The notes under the pieces: model-generated
Seen by the model: the letters and a program-made list of their open reading frames with translations, nothing else
Told to the model about the DNA's origin: nothing
The model's database searches: none
Position numbers and translations under genes: made by a program
In this document: in pieces, positions 15,500 to 24,540 of the stretch
How positions within the stretch are numbered: the stretch's first letter is position 1
Layout: the number at the start of each line of letters is the position of its first letter
Assembly (NCBI GenBank): GCA_001512745.1
Contig: LFSM01000034.1
Location: 1 to 51,535, forward strand
Length of the DNA stretch: 51,535 nt
Direction: 5' to 3'
From: Clostridiales bacterium DTU032
Lineage (GTDB): Bacteria; Bacillota; Clostridia; Saccharofermentanales; DTU023

Positions 15500-15527
15500 A
15501 AAAAGAAAGCCGATCAGATATCGGCTT
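15500..15527 (-). terminator. Terminator or attenuator between rubredoxin and fprA
   Basis: The stem AAGCCGAT (15507-15514) / ATCGGCTT (15520-15527) with a 5-base loop is followed on the leftward strand by TCTTTTTG. The T run ends only about 15 bases before the fprA ATG and touches its ribosome site, so partial read-through would set how much FprA is made relative to rubredoxin. Confidence 0.65.
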
Positions 15528-15548
15528 CCTTCATTTCCATTTGTGTAA

Positions 15549-15713
15549 CTATTCTTCTATGAGTGAGAAATCCTCTTTGGGTGCTCCACAGAGCGGGCAA
15601 AGCCATTCCTCAGGAAGATCTGCAAAAGATACACCCGGCTCAATATCACCGTCGGGATCGCCTATCTCAGGATCATAAACATAGCCACAGACATCACATA
15701 CATATTTATCCAT
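15549..15713 (-). CDS. Rubredoxin
   Basis: 54 residues from the ATG at 15713, which has GGAGG 7 bases upstream. The two CxxC pairs at Cys6/Cys9 and Cys39/Cys42 bind one iron. [19 protein letters not shown] and [12 protein letters not shown] are diagnostic. It is a soluble one-electron carrier that most likely feeds the flavo-diiron protein encoded next. Confidence 0.97.
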   Translation of the reverse strand: MDKYVCDVCGYVYDPEIGDPDGDIEPGVSFADLPEEWLCPLCGAPKEDFSLIEE

Positions 15714-15755
15714 TCGTTTTCCTCCACTTTCATGCAGTTTTGTTTGCATAGTACT

Positions 15756-15772
15756 TTAGTATTATATACTAA
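15756..15772 (-). promoter_or_regulatory. Rubredoxin promoter -10 inside a palindrome
   Basis: TATAAT on the leftward strand (15761-15766) lies inside the inverted repeat TTAGTAT-TAT-ATACTAA. No good -35 is visible. The palindrome covering the -10 box suggests repression by a dimeric regulator. It does not match PerR or Fur consensus that I can recall. Confidence 0.45.
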
Positions 15773-15830
15773 GTTTTATCATTAGTTGAAACCATTCTAT
15801 CAAAGCTGAAACATTAGCTACAGCTCTTAG

Positions 15831-16313
15831 CTATTTCAAAGCTGAGCTCAAACCTGCAACCATACGGATGACATGATCAGCTTCTGCGGCCGCCCATTGC
15901 AGCCAGCGGCCATGCTGCTCCCGAAAGAGGCGTGCTTGTCGCTCGGCCGGTATCATTCCGCAGCCCAGTTCATCAACACAGAAAAGCAATGTCATCCTCA
16001 GCTCTGAAGCTGACAAAAGCCCCAGCATCCAGTCCCAGAATGGAGGATGGAGCAAGTCAAACTTCAGCAATGTATCTTGGAACCATCTAGTTGAATCAAA
16101 GAAAAGGATGCAATCGGAGGGCATTTCCTCTAAGAGTTTAAACAGGCTAATTTCCCCAACATCCACTCCTCCATCAAGATAATGCTTGTGCAGGTCTTGC
16201 AGCATAGCAAGATCCACAGTAAGACTGTCCATCTGATCCAGATAATTCTTTCTTATAAATTCATGCTTACCCTGATATAATCCGCCAAAGACAACTATCT
16301 TTTTTTCGATCAT
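15831..16313 (-). CDS. CobU-like protein with degenerate P-loop
   Basis: 160 residues from ATG 16313 (GGGGGAG 6 bases upstream), 17 bases after the cobS stop. The C-terminal half, VDELGCGMIPAERQARLFREQ then AEADHVIRMVAGL, closely matches the C-terminal part of CobU (NEVGxGIVP...AxxADxVxxVVxG). The N-terminus, FGGLYQGKHEF, keeps GxxxxGK but has His instead of Ser/Thr, and the guanylylated His motif is missing. It is probably a diverged CobU paralogue that acts beside or with the full CobU encoded two genes upstream. Catalysis by this chain alone is doubtful. Confidence 0.65.
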   Translation of the reverse strand: MIEKKIVVFGGLYQGKHEFIRKNYLDQMDSLTVDLAMLQDLHKHYLDGGVDVGEISLFKLLEEMPSDCILFFDSTRWFQDTLLKFDLLHPPFWDWMLGLLSASELRMTLLFCVDELGCGMIPAERQARLFREQHGRWLQWAAAEADHVIRMVAGLSSALK

Positions 16314-16329
16314 CTTCAACTCCCCCGAC

Positions 16330-17112
16330 TTAAAACCAGGCCGGTAAACTATGAGACAGAGCCAGGACCAGCAAGGCTGTCGTTTCCAGCAGAACCAGGA
16401 GGAAGCCGGCAAGATCACCGGTCGCTCCCTCAAATTTTTGCAAAGAGTAGCGAGCAAAAAAATAGCTTATCAAGATAGCGAGAATAACTGTCATCACCCC
16501 TGAATAATGGGCAGATAAAATGATTCCGGCACTTGAAAGCAGGAGAAACACAATCAGAATACTAAGGACTGTTCCGGAACTTTTTTGTCTGTAATCATAG
16601 TGCATGCCATCGGACCTGGCACTGGGCAAACTTATTGAGTAAAGTCCCGACAGGGAGCGAGAGAAAACCGGCAGAATGAAGACTGCTGTCATCAGTCTTT
16701 CTTCTGTTACCGCAAGCAGACTCTGCAGTGCTGCAAATTGCAGGAGCAAAACTAATAGCAGAGAGATAACGGCGAAAGCGCCCACATGGACATCATGCAT
16801 TATCTCCAGCATTTTTTTTGCATCACGCCTGGAAAATAAGGCGTCAGATGCGTCTGCGAAGCCGTCAAGATGAATACCGCCTGAGCCTGCAATCAAGGCA
16901 AATAAAATCAGGGCTGCACGCAAAAGACTGGAGATCTCCAGCAAAGCAGTGAGATAATAGACCGCAGCCCCAAGCAAAGCAATATATAGGCCGGCCAGAG
17001 GAAAAAAGGCCATCATATATGAAAGAGACGAACTATCATATTCACGTCGCGGCAGCGGACATGTTGTAAACATGCTCATGGCCAAAATCAGGCTGTCCAT
17101 GATCTTCTTCAT
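16330..17112 (-). CDS. cobS: Adenosylcobinamide-GDP ribazoletransferase CobS
   Basis: 260 residues, membrane protein with about seven hydrophobic segments. The family motif GGIHLDGFADASDALFS, followed by RRDAKKMLEIMHDVHVGAFAV and late GATGDLAGF, identifies it. It joins adenosylcobinamide-GDP to alpha-ribazole (or its phosphate) in the last steps of cobalamin synthesis. It overlaps cobU by 4 bp and lies in cobT-cobU-cobS-cobU-like. Confidence 0.93.
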   Translation of the reverse strand: MKKIMDSLILAMSMFTTCPLPRREYDSSSLSYMMAFFPLAGLYIALLGAAVYYLTALLEISSLLRAALILFALIAGSGGIHLDGFADASDALFSRRDAKKMLEIMHDVHVGAFAVISLLLVLLLQFAALQSLLAVTEERLMTAVFILPVFSRSLSGLYSISLPSARSDGMHYDYRQKSSGTVLSILIVFLLLSSAGIILSAHYSGVMTVILAILISYFFARYSLQKFEGATGDLAGFLLVLLETTALLVLALSHSLPAWF

Positions 17113-17705
17113 TTAGATCTCTCCAGAAAATTCACCAGTGCCTCTTCCTCACAAATGAGCGCAGAGGGCAAAGCCGCTTTTACTTCAATAAAATCAGCAT
17201 GCAAAACTCTGTGCAGGTAGCTGTTAATATTTGCTAATAACTGCAAATAGCGCAGGCTGGACTCCTCCAGTTCATAAGGCGTTACTGAAAATACATCCGG
17301 GCTTACTATTATGAGATGTCGTGAGATATTATTCAAATTGAAAATATAGTCAACTATATCTTTCTGCACAATGTCGTTAGCTTTTTCTCTGTATTCATTT
17401 TCTTCGGCCAGATAAATATACTTACTGTTAGCAACCATGACTCCCAAGCAATCCAGCAGAACCGTCTTATCGCGACACTGCTCCAGCTGACTCATTCCAT
17501 CCTCCGGTGTGGCTGCCAGCAGGGTTTCATAAGGCAAGCCTGATCTCCTGCTCTGATGTTTTCTGATCCTTGCCTCGTTCTCCTTATCTTCTTCCTCATA
17601 TAAAGTAGCCAGATAGATAATAGGATAGTTTTCCAGAAACAAAGCGAAGTCTTCAGCAAGATCAGACTTTCCACTAGAAGCAGCACCAAAAAACAAGCTA
17701 ATCAT
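17109..17705 (-). CDS. cobU: Adenosylcobinamide kinase/guanylyltransferase CobU
   Basis: 198 residues. The P-loop GAASSGKS lies at residues 7-14, and ARIRKHQSRR with His50 is in the position of the guanylylated His. LLDCLGVMVAN follows. The last third is diverged: in place of NEVGxGIVP it reads SPDVFSVTP. It should phosphorylate adenosylcobinamide and transfer GMP to it. The missing C-terminal motif is present in the second CobU-like protein at 15831-16313, so the two may share the work. It overlaps both cobT and cobS by 4 bp. Confidence 0.85.
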   Translation of the reverse strand: MISLFFGAASSGKSDLAEDFALFLENYPIIYLATLYEEEDKENEARIRKHQSRRSGLPYETLLAATPEDGMSQLEQCRDKTVLLDCLGVMVANSKYIYLAEENEYREKANDIVQKDIVDYIFNLNNISRHLIIVSPDVFSVTPYELEESSLRYLQLLANINSYLHRVLHADFIEVKAALPSALICEEEALVNFLERSK

Positions 17706-18817
17706 GAGGGATCATAGAGCTCATAAGCTTCAACACCACCCGCTGCAAAAGTCACTGACCCGCGATAAATACTGATGGCGCTGTCAAAGAGCGGCAAGGT
17801 CAAAACTGCTCCGCTGCCTTCACCCTGATGCAGATCCAGATCAAGGATACTGGTCAGACCGAGCGAACGCAGAGCTAATTCACAGCCCGGCTCAGATGTT
17901 TTATGGGCGGCAAAGATATAATGGCTGATATTAGCTTGCAGGCGTTGCAAAACGACTGCTGCTACCTGAGTAATCAAGCCATCCAGAATAACAGGCACTC
18001 CGTTCAGAGCAGCAGCGGCATAAAAGCCAAGAATTGCGGCAATATCAAAACCTCCGACACTACGCAAGGCTGTCAGCGGATCATCGGGAGACAAATTATG
18101 CATCTGCAAAGCTGCTGAAATAATTTCCTGCTTATGTAAAAACTGTTCATTGGAAAGGCCGGCACCACGACCACAGATAGAAGCAGCACTAGTCTCTTCC
18201 AGAGCGGCAAGCAAGGCGGTAGAAGTCGAAGTATTACCAATCCCCATTTCTCCTGCGATCAAAAGCTTATAGCCATTATTGATTGCTTCCGATGCTAATT
18301 CATACCCCACTTGTATGGCCAGCATCATCTCCCTTTCACTCATAGCCTCGCTTTTTGCAAAGTTCTCAGTGCCGGCTGGCCTTATCGGCACATGAATTAT
18401 ACCCTCTTCATCACTGAGATCGCGGACACCAAGGTTAACCGGAATAACAGTAGTAGCTGTTTCGCGGGCAATAATGTTAATACTGGATTTTTTTTCTGCT
18501 ATATTGCGCATAACCTGAGCTGTTACTTCCGGACCACACTGGCTGACGTTTTCTGCCACAATGCCGTTATCTGCAGCAAAAACAAAAAGCGCCCGCGGTG
18601 CAATCTCCGGATCGCATCTACCTTCGATTGCTGCAAGTCGCTGATGCAAAAGCTCAAGTTGGCCGTAAGAGCCTATCGGCTTGCATAAGTTATTCCACCT
18701 TGCTCTTGTCCTGGCAGCTATTCCCTGATCAGGAATTTCCAAAGCGTCAACAAGTGAAATAAACTGTTCACGTGTCATCAGTTTCTCATTATTTTTGTCC
18801 TTATTATTAACCGTCAT
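17702..18817 (-). CDS. cobT: Nicotinate-nucleotide-dimethylbenzimidazole phosphoribosyltransferase CobT
   Basis: 371 residues. Motifs include FAADNGIVAENVSQCGPEVT, GEMGIGNTSTSTALLAAL, GRGAGLS, SVGGFDIAAILGFYAAAALNG, and DLDLHQGEGSGAVLTLPL, which contains the catalytic-loop Glu. It makes alpha-ribazole phosphate, the lower ligand precursor of cobalamin. GAGGTG precedes the ATG. No cobalamin riboswitch fits in the 41-bp gap to uppP, so expression depends on upstream transcription or a promoter inside uppP. Confidence 0.95.
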   Translation of the reverse strand: MTVNNKDKNNEKLMTREQFISLVDALEIPDQGIAARTRARWNNLCKPIGSYGQLELLHQRLAAIEGRCDPEIAPRALFVFAADNGIVAENVSQCGPEVTAQVMRNIAEKKSSINIIARETATTVIPVNLGVRDLSDEEGIIHVPIRPAGTENFAKSEAMSEREMMLAIQVGYELASEAINNGYKLLIAGEMGIGNTSTSTALLAALEETSAASICGRGAGLSNEQFLHKQEIISAALQMHNLSPDDPLTALRSVGGFDIAAILGFYAAAALNGVPVILDGLITQVAAVVLQRLQANISHYIFAAHKTSEPGCELALRSLGLTSILDLDLHQGEGSGAVLTLPLFDSAISIYRGSVTFAAGGVEAYELYDPS

Positions 18818-18858
18818 TTCTCACCTCTGTCATTGCCAGTGCAGAATTCTTCCTTTCT

Positions 18859-19767
18859 CTAGATCAGGCCTGCAAAAGCCACCGCAAGAACAAACACTCC
18901 CAGAGCTATACGATACCAGGCAAAAGGCTTGAAATTATTGTTTCTGATGAATTTGAGCAAGCCACGGATGACTAAGATGGAAACCAGGAATGCCGTCAGC
19001 ATGCCTACGAATAAAACCACTAGCTGTGTGCTGTTAACACCTGCATCGTATTTGAAAAGCTTGAGCACATTTGCTCCGATCATTACCGGAACAGCCAGAT
19101 AGAAGGTAAATTTTGCTGCCAGAGGCCGTGACAATCCAAACAACAATCCGCCAATAATAGTTATACCGGAACGGGATGTACCGGGGAAAATCGCTGCGAT
19201 TACCTGAAATAGACCGATAATTAATGCAATGCGCCAGCTAATCTGATCCATCTCGGTGATTTTGCTTGCTTTGCCTGCAATGTAATTTTCCATAAGTATG
19301 AAAATAATGCCCACCACGATCAAAGCTATCGCTACTAAAAATGGATTATAAAAGAGTTCTTCGAAAAAATCGTCGAATAATAATCCCACTATTCCTGCCG
19401 GAATAACAGCAATCACAATGTTTATCCACATACGTAATTGTGAGCGGCTCAAGAAAAGGGAGTCAGAGAATAAGGATATGTATGCAGATTTATCGTAAGG
19501 AAGGCCCGATGCAGCCAAAGTTTTCTGCCGTCTGAAAGGCCAGAGCTCGGGCCAGAAATTAACTATTACTGCCATGATCGAGCCCAGATGCAAAACCACC
19601 ATGAACAGGGAGAAAAACGCCGACGACTGCTCCGGAGATGCTCCCCCGCCAAGCGGCAACCAATTCTCCAGCAGGATTAAGTGTCCGGTGCTGCTTATCG
19701 GCAACCACTCAGTGACACCCTGTACGATACCGTAAAGAATAGACTTTAATAACTCAAACCACTCCAT
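18859..19767 (-). CDS. uppP: Undecaprenyl-diphosphatase UppP (BacA)
   Basis: 302 residues with about eight membrane helices. The family motifs GIVQGVTEWLPISSTGHLIL (residues 13-32) and PGTSRSGITI (about 193-202) are intact and contain the catalytic Glu, Ser and Arg. It recycles undecaprenyl pyrophosphate for cell-wall synthesis at the cytoplasmic membrane. AGGTGAG lies just upstream of the ATG. Confidence 0.95.
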   Translation of the reverse strand: MEWFELLKSILYGIVQGVTEWLPISSTGHLILLENWLPLGGGASPEQSSAFFSLFMVVLHLGSIMAVIVNFWPELWPFRRQKTLAASGLPYDKSAYISLFSDSLFLSRSQLRMWINIVIAVIPAGIVGLLFDDFFEELFYNPFLVAIALIVVGIIFILMENYIAGKASKITEMDQISWRIALIIGLFQVIAAIFPGTSRSGITIIGGLLFGLSRPLAAKFTFYLAVPVMIGANVLKLFKYDAGVNSTQLVVLFVGMLTAFLVSILVIRGLLKFIRNNNFKPFAWYRIALGVFVLAVAFAGLI

Positions 19768-19825
19768 GTCTCACCTGTTTTTTCAATTCTTTCTTGTCTT
19801 CCATCTGCTTTAACCAGCAGTGTCT

Positions 19826-22800
19826 TCACTCACTAATTTCTATTTTAAGTACTACAAGGCCGCCCGGCATGACAGAAAAGGATGAATTGCTGCGCTTTTT
19901 CATATTTTCTCCGATAAGCCTTCCCTGGCTGTCAAAACTACTACTGGCAATGGCCTCTATTTGTGGCAGATTGCGCAGGGTAAACTGCCCTGCATTTTCT
20001 CCCAGATTTACAGCGACCAATAAGTAGCTCTCATTCTGTTTAAAAGAAAAGAGTCGCAAACTGTGATTTTCAGTTTCTGACAAATCACTCACTCCCTGCT
20101 TATTTCCCGTCAGTGGGTCTTTAGATTCTTGCTCATCATGAGACAGTTCCTGCCTGGCTCTGTCAAGAACGCTGGCATTTCTAAGTGAATCTGCCAACTT
20201 AAGAAGTGCTATCCGCGGATTGTCTCTCGCATAGTAGGACGGATCCAGCATATCTACGTCCAGCAGGACCAACTCTGTTTCACTCTCCAGTCCAGACAAA
20301 CTCAATGCTGCCAAATCAGCCAGTCGAACATCTGTGCCAATAACGCTTTCACTTCTAAGTGAGGAAATCAACTCCGGACGGAAAGAACTTCCCATTATTG
20401 TGCGACGGGGCAGCGACTGCTGCCAGTCCTTTATAAAGATATCCAGATCCTGACTCCCACTCAGAGTCTGATTGCTATACAGAATACTGGCATGGTAATC
20501 CACATTGGTCCTGAGGCCTCCTTCTTCGTAATCCATACCATCAATGAAAACAAGTTTATTAGAAATCTCCTGATACAGAGTTGAGTTTTGACATTGTTCC
20601 ACCACCCAGTCCACGCGTTGTGCTTTTAAACGATCCGAAGGAAGTGTGTCTGCACTGTCAACCAGCTCTATATAGACGAGGTCAAAGGCATCAGTCCAGC
20701 GTCCGATAACTCCATCGTTTGCTCTGGCCTTACCATAGCCGGACAAAGGGGAGCCGGCCAGATATTCAAGCAGATTTTGTATTTCTTCCTCCCCTGCCCG
20801 GGCATCAATTACCAACCACGGTGAAGCATTTACGGCCTCAGACAGTTGCAAAACCGCTCCCAGATTGTGGCGCTCGCTATTCTTGCTCTGGGGAGCCAGA
20901 TAGCCGGTCTCGCCTTCGGGCAATGCCCAGGAATAAGACTTGTAACCGGCTTTGCCAATAGGAACACAATCCAGTCTCAGCACAGGTATATCCGGGGCTT
21001 CAGATGCGATATTCCTCGCTAAAACAGACATATCCTTTGCTGATTCATCAGCACGTCCCAGAAAGATATTATCAAGATAGATCACAGCATCTCCGGCAAA
21101 GCCGATATTGAGATATACCTGATCACCGGCTTTCAAAGGCCGTGGAAGCAGGAGTAATGTATTTATGTGTTGCCAGCCCTGATTTAATTCAATTTCTTCA
21201 GCAACCTCGAAATCCGGACCCGAAAGCCAGACTTCCAGAGGACCCTGAATTGGACCTTCAAGACAAATATCAAATTTTAATGGAAAAACAGATGGTTTAA
21301 CTGCTGTAATCAGATTGTCCGAATCAATTTTTTGTACCAGGCGCTGATCCAAATATGGTCGCATTGGATTCTGAAACTGCTCACTAATCAGGACTTTGCG
21401 CTGCAGGGAAAACAACTTTTGCGGATCCAGTCGCGCGTCCTTTTCCTGATAAGCAAGGTCCGTTTCGTTTTTGGCGCCTTCAAGACGAAGAACGCTTCCC
21501 CTGGGTCCGTTGACCGGCAAAACTTCATCCGTATCTTCAACATAGCCGCTGCTGGATAGAGGCAGGATAGCAGCGGCTGTATTTCCCGAAATAAGCCATT
21601 CACCCTCCTTCACTTCCGCTTCAGGATAAAGTTCAGGCAGCTGTGCAGTATTTAGTGCAATAGTTGCCGACAGATCTACTGTCACATAATCGCCTGCCAG
21701 GACAGCAGACGAAGAAAAAGCAGGTGCAAATGTGAATACAGAAGAAAAGCTTGCCCAGTCAATGCTGCCGTCCTGCTTTGCAATAAAAACGCGGCCTGAC
21801 GGCAAACGCTCCATCTTAGTTATAGCTGCCGACGAACTGCCTGTACTGTCAACACGTTGCCAATCTCTGGCCTGATTAAGTGACTGGTATGCATTTCCGA
21901 ATTCGCTGATAATAACAATATGTTCAGAAGAAAACAAACTTACTTCATGAAAACTGGGCCAGATAATATCCCTGCTATCCTCAAGCGATAAATTAAAGTC
22001 TTGGCCAATTCCTAATACCGCTGCCAGGAGTGTCGGCTTTAGAATTTCAAAGTCTTCGTCTCCCCTCTTAACCGCCATGAGCCCGTTGCTGCCTGCCAAA
22101 AACATCACATCATCAGCAGCATCACCACTCAGCCAGTCATTGGCTACAGCCAGACTCTCATCCTGCAGCCAGTCAATACCATTATGTGAGTACAAGGCAG
22201 AACCATTATCACCCAGTGCGTACATAATGCCTTCTTCCGGTACAACTAAAGCATTAAGATTTTCGCTGAGCCCCAGTTTGAGTTGTTCAAATTCTCTGCC
22301 CCGTCCCAAATACAGTTGACCTGATTCACCGGCTACTAAATAAAATCCTGAATCACCTCCCGGATCCGAGCGGTAGGCAACATCGTGCAAAGACCCCCTG
22401 CCGTGAAAATTTAATTCAATAAATTCAAGACCATCATCCGACACATAAAATCTGCCACCACTATCTACAGCCAGGAAACCGTCATTGCCAAAAGCCACAG
22501 ATGTAAAGTCGTCATCATGCCCTGACTTGATTATTTTCACCTCACCCGGTTTCCCCAGCGAGAGCAAAGTACCGGCAGAGCCCGCAACCACAACTCTCTC
22601 CACAATAGTATCTGACTCTGCAAAATCAAACCAATGAATGTCAGTCAGGCTGCCGGGCAAGTCCAGACTAGTCTGATTAAGCAAGCGGCCAACTTCATAG
22701 CCAGTAATCTTAGCCGAGTGAAGCTTTTTCATTCCATCATTAGAGGAACGAAAAATATTGATATCTGCGCCTTTGAAATAATCATCGGTCAGGGGAAGAT

Positions 22801-23131
22801 TGCCGATGGACTCCGAAGTAGTAACAGAAAACTTATTTTCGCTGCCTCCATTTACAATAAATTGTGTTTGCACCAAGGGCTGTTCGAATGCACCGTTATG
22901 GATTAAGTTTGCTGAAGGCAAACGAAGCAGGTTTACACCCAGTCCTGAGACATAACGTCCGCTATTGTCCGCTGCTATGCTGAAAGCAGTCGAATTTTCA
23001 GGAGCTATATAGCTTCTGGCTGCCAGCAGCACCGCAGAGGCCAGAATAGAAACAGACAAAATAACACTGAATAATACGACCAAAGTGCGTTTATGCAGGC
23101 GCTCGGGCAAATGTCCGGATAAAAATCTCAT
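19826..23131 (-). CDS. Large membrane-anchored extracellular protein with beta-propeller and GH51-like region
   Basis: 1101 residues. One membrane segment (about 17-38) after a basic N-terminus looks like a signal anchor. Residues about 150-480 hold repeated blades such as SVAFGNDGFLAVDSGGRFYVSDDG and ALGDNGSALYSHNGIDW, resembling YCF48/BNR propellers. Residues about 650-735 look like a carbohydrate-binding sandwich. Residues about 745-1010 resemble a GH51 TIM barrel: SPWLVIDARAGEEEIQNLLEYLAG followed by YGKAR. The GH51 WEIGNE acid/base motif is replaced by IELVDS (Glu822 to Ser826). A C-terminal beta domain ends in GGLVVLKIEI. It may bind or once cleaved polysaccharide; activity is doubtful. 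The stop of the CPBP protease gene overlaps its start by 4 bp. Confidence 0.6.
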   Translation of the reverse strand: MRFLSGHLPERLHKRTLVVLFSVILSVSILASAVLLAARSYIAPENSTAFSIAADNSGRYVSGLGVNLLRLPSANLIHNGAFEQPLVQTQFIVNGGSENKFSVTTSESIGNLPLTDDYFKGADINIFRSSNDGMKKLHSAKITGYEVGRLLNQTSLDLPGSLTDIHWFDFAESDTIVERVVVAGSAGTLLSLGKPGEVKIIKSGHDDDFTSVAFGNDGFLAVDSGGRFYVSDDGLEFIELNFHGRGSLHDVAYRSDPGGDSGFYLVAGESGQLYLGRGREFEQLKLGLSENLNALVVPEEGIMYALGDNGSALYSHNGIDWLQDESLAVANDWLSGDAADDVMFLAGSNGLMAVKRGDEDFEILKPTLLAAVLGIGQDFNLSLEDSRDIIWPSFHEVSLFSSEHIVIISEFGNAYQSLNQARDWQRVDSTGSSSAAITKMERLPSGRVFIAKQDGSIDWASFSSVFTFAPAFSSSAVLAGDYVTVDLSATIALNTAQLPELYPEAEVKEGEWLISGNTAAAILPLSSSGYVEDTDEVLPVNGPRGSVLRLEGAKNETDLAYQEKDARLDPQKLFSLQRKVLISEQFQNPMRPYLDQRLVQKIDSDNLITAVKPSVFPLKFDICLEGPIQGPLEVWLSGPDFEVAEEIELNQGWQHINTLLLLPRPLKAGDQVYLNIGFAGDAVIYLDNIFLGRADESAKDMSVLARNIASEAPDIPVLRLDCVPIGKAGYKSYSWALPEGETGYLAPQSKNSERHNLGAVLQLSEAVNASPWLVIDARAGEEEIQNLLEYLAGSPLSGYGKARANDGVIGRWTDAFDLVYIELVDSADTLPSDRLKAQRVDWVVEQCQNSTLYQEISNKLVFIDGMDYEEGGLRTNVDYHASILYSNQTLSGSQDLDIFIKDWQQSLPRRTIMGSSFRPELISSLRSESVIGTDVRLADLAALSLSGLESETELVLLDVDMLDPSYYARDNPRIALLKLADSLRNASVLDRARQELSHDEQESKDPLTGNKQGVSDLSETENHSLRLFSFKQNESYLLVAVNLGENAGQFTLRNLPQIEAIASSSFDSQGRLIGENMKKRSNSSFSVMPGGLVVLKIEISE

Positions 23132-24102
23132 TTCTTACCCCTAAGGTCATTATTAAAGCTGTAAACTCCGTCTTGTCGTTTTGCTCTGTCACGGCGAAAC
23201 CAGATAAGTAAAACAGCCAGAGCCAAAGGAATGAACACAAACAGAATAATAAGCAGGATACTGCTGCCCTCTTCGTCCAGATTCAAAAGCCGCTGCAAGA
23301 TTCCGCCTCCAATAAAATTGAAGATAATATGCATGTATATCGGGACAAGCAGATTCCCCGTAAGCTCATAAGCCAGACTAAGAACAAGGCCGGCGAAAAA
23401 AACATAGCTAGCCTGAATAAGATCAAAGTGGAAAACGGCGAAAACTAGTGAGCTGACAATAACTCTTGTCTTGCGGGAATAACGCAGCGAGAGTTCACCC
23501 TGAAAAACACCGCGGAATAAAAGTTCTTCCGCAATCGGCACTAAAATAACCAAAGCTACAATTTGCAGCCAGAGATTGCCTTCAGCCGAAGTCACTTGTT
23601 CCGCTTGTATGAGGTAATCCCGCAAAGCCCGTCCGAAGAAGTTATCCGCTTCCTCAAACAAAAGCAAAAATGACATCCAGGCCTGTGTTAGTCCCAGTGT
23701 TCCTACAATCAGCACCGTGCTGTCAAGATAAGTTGAAATAGTTTGCCTTTGCAAACGTAAGATAAGGGGATCCCTGCGCCGGCGCCGGAAGAGATACAGC
23801 AGATACAAAGGTATCAGTATAATCATGGCCCAGATGGAAGCATAATTTTGAGCCTCCGATGCAAGCAAATATTCAGAAAAAATAACCGGACGTGTAAAGA
23901 CCTTCATCAGCTCATCACCGGCAAGACCTGAGTTTCGTGCATAGAGAAATATCCGCAAATACGCCATAGAATTAAGAATAATCTGATGTAAAAAAAGAAA
24001 AAATATCGGTATCAGAACAGAATAAAGCGGAAATTTCCGCTGAAAAAGTTGCTCTTGTCTGCTGCCGTTACTATCAGGCATAGATTCTATACGCTGCGAC
24101 AT
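23128..24102 (-). CDS. CPBP (Abi/CAAX) family membrane metalloprotease
   Basis: 324 residues from ATG 24102, with AAGGGG just upstream; an ATG 15 bases earlier has no ribosome site. About eight membrane segments. The active-site motifs EELLFRG (Glu192, Glu193), VFAVFHFD and IYMHIIFNF are all present. Members of this family process prenylated or peptide substrates and provide bacteriocin self-immunity. The target is unknown. It is coupled by a 4-bp overlap to the large surface protein, which hints that the two work together in the envelope. Confidence 0.85.
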   Translation of the reverse strand: MSQRIESMPDSNGSRQEQLFQRKFPLYSVLIPIFFLFLHQIILNSMAYLRIFLYARNSGLAGDELMKVFTRPVIFSEYLLASEAQNYASIWAMIILIPLYLLYLFRRRRRDPLILRLQRQTISTYLDSTVLIVGTLGLTQAWMSFLLLFEEADNFFGRALRDYLIQAEQVTSAEGNLWLQIVALVILVPIAEELLFRGVFQGELSLRYSRKTRVIVSSLVFAVFHFDLIQASYVFFAGLVLSLAYELTGNLLVPIYMHIIFNFIGGGILQRLLNLDEEGSSILLIILFVFIPLALAVLLIWFRRDRAKRQDGVYSFNNDLRGKK

Positions 24103-24183
24103 ATCTTCCCCTTCCATTCATAGTCGAATTGAGCTCGCTCTCTTCGCCGGATAGCTCAGGGATCAAAGCTCTGTCTGCCGGAC

Positions 24184-24540
24184 TTATGAATCTGAAGTAA
24201 TCGACTCTGCGTATCGACTAAAAAACACTTCAAAAACTGCATCTAATTCCTTGCGGTCTCTGACCGAAGAAAACAACTGCTCTCCGTTAGCATCACGCCA
24301 GGAACGCATAATAACAATTTCCGGATCGCGACGATAACCATCATCAGGTTCGTAATTATACATAACCGAATAAGAACGGCCTTTGTACGGAAAACTGTCG
24401 AGCATAGAGACGTAGTATTCACGTCCCGAACGCTCATCGATTAAAACTGCCAGAACATCATCTTCTATGCTGCGTTTTCTGCCAATTTGATGATGTTCTG
24501 GTTTCTTATCTGAGTTTGAAGAAGTATTAGTCCTCTTCAT
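24184..24540 (-). CDS. DUF1292-related protein, second copy
   Basis: 118 residues from ATG 24540, preceded by GAGGATGAGGAG. The core DDVLAVLIDERSGREYYVSMLDSFPYKGRSYSVMYNYEPDDG keeps the DUF1292 pattern (hydrophobic strand, F-x-x-x-x-Y block), but the N-terminus is basic and the acidic tail is missing. It overlaps the upstream DUF1292 gene by 14 bp, so it is probably a diverged tandem copy. Function unknown. Confidence 0.65.
   Translation of the reverse strand: MKRTNTSSNSDKKPEHHQIGRKRSIEDDVLAVLIDERSGREYYVSMLDSFPYKGRSYSVMYNYEPDDGYRRDPEIVIMRSWRDANGEQLFSSVRDRKELDAVFEVFFSRYAESITSDS

Noticed and set aside
18818-18858. Cobalamin riboswitch before cobT
   Set aside because: The gap is 41 bp, far too short for a riboswitch, and the cob genes follow uppP in the same direction.
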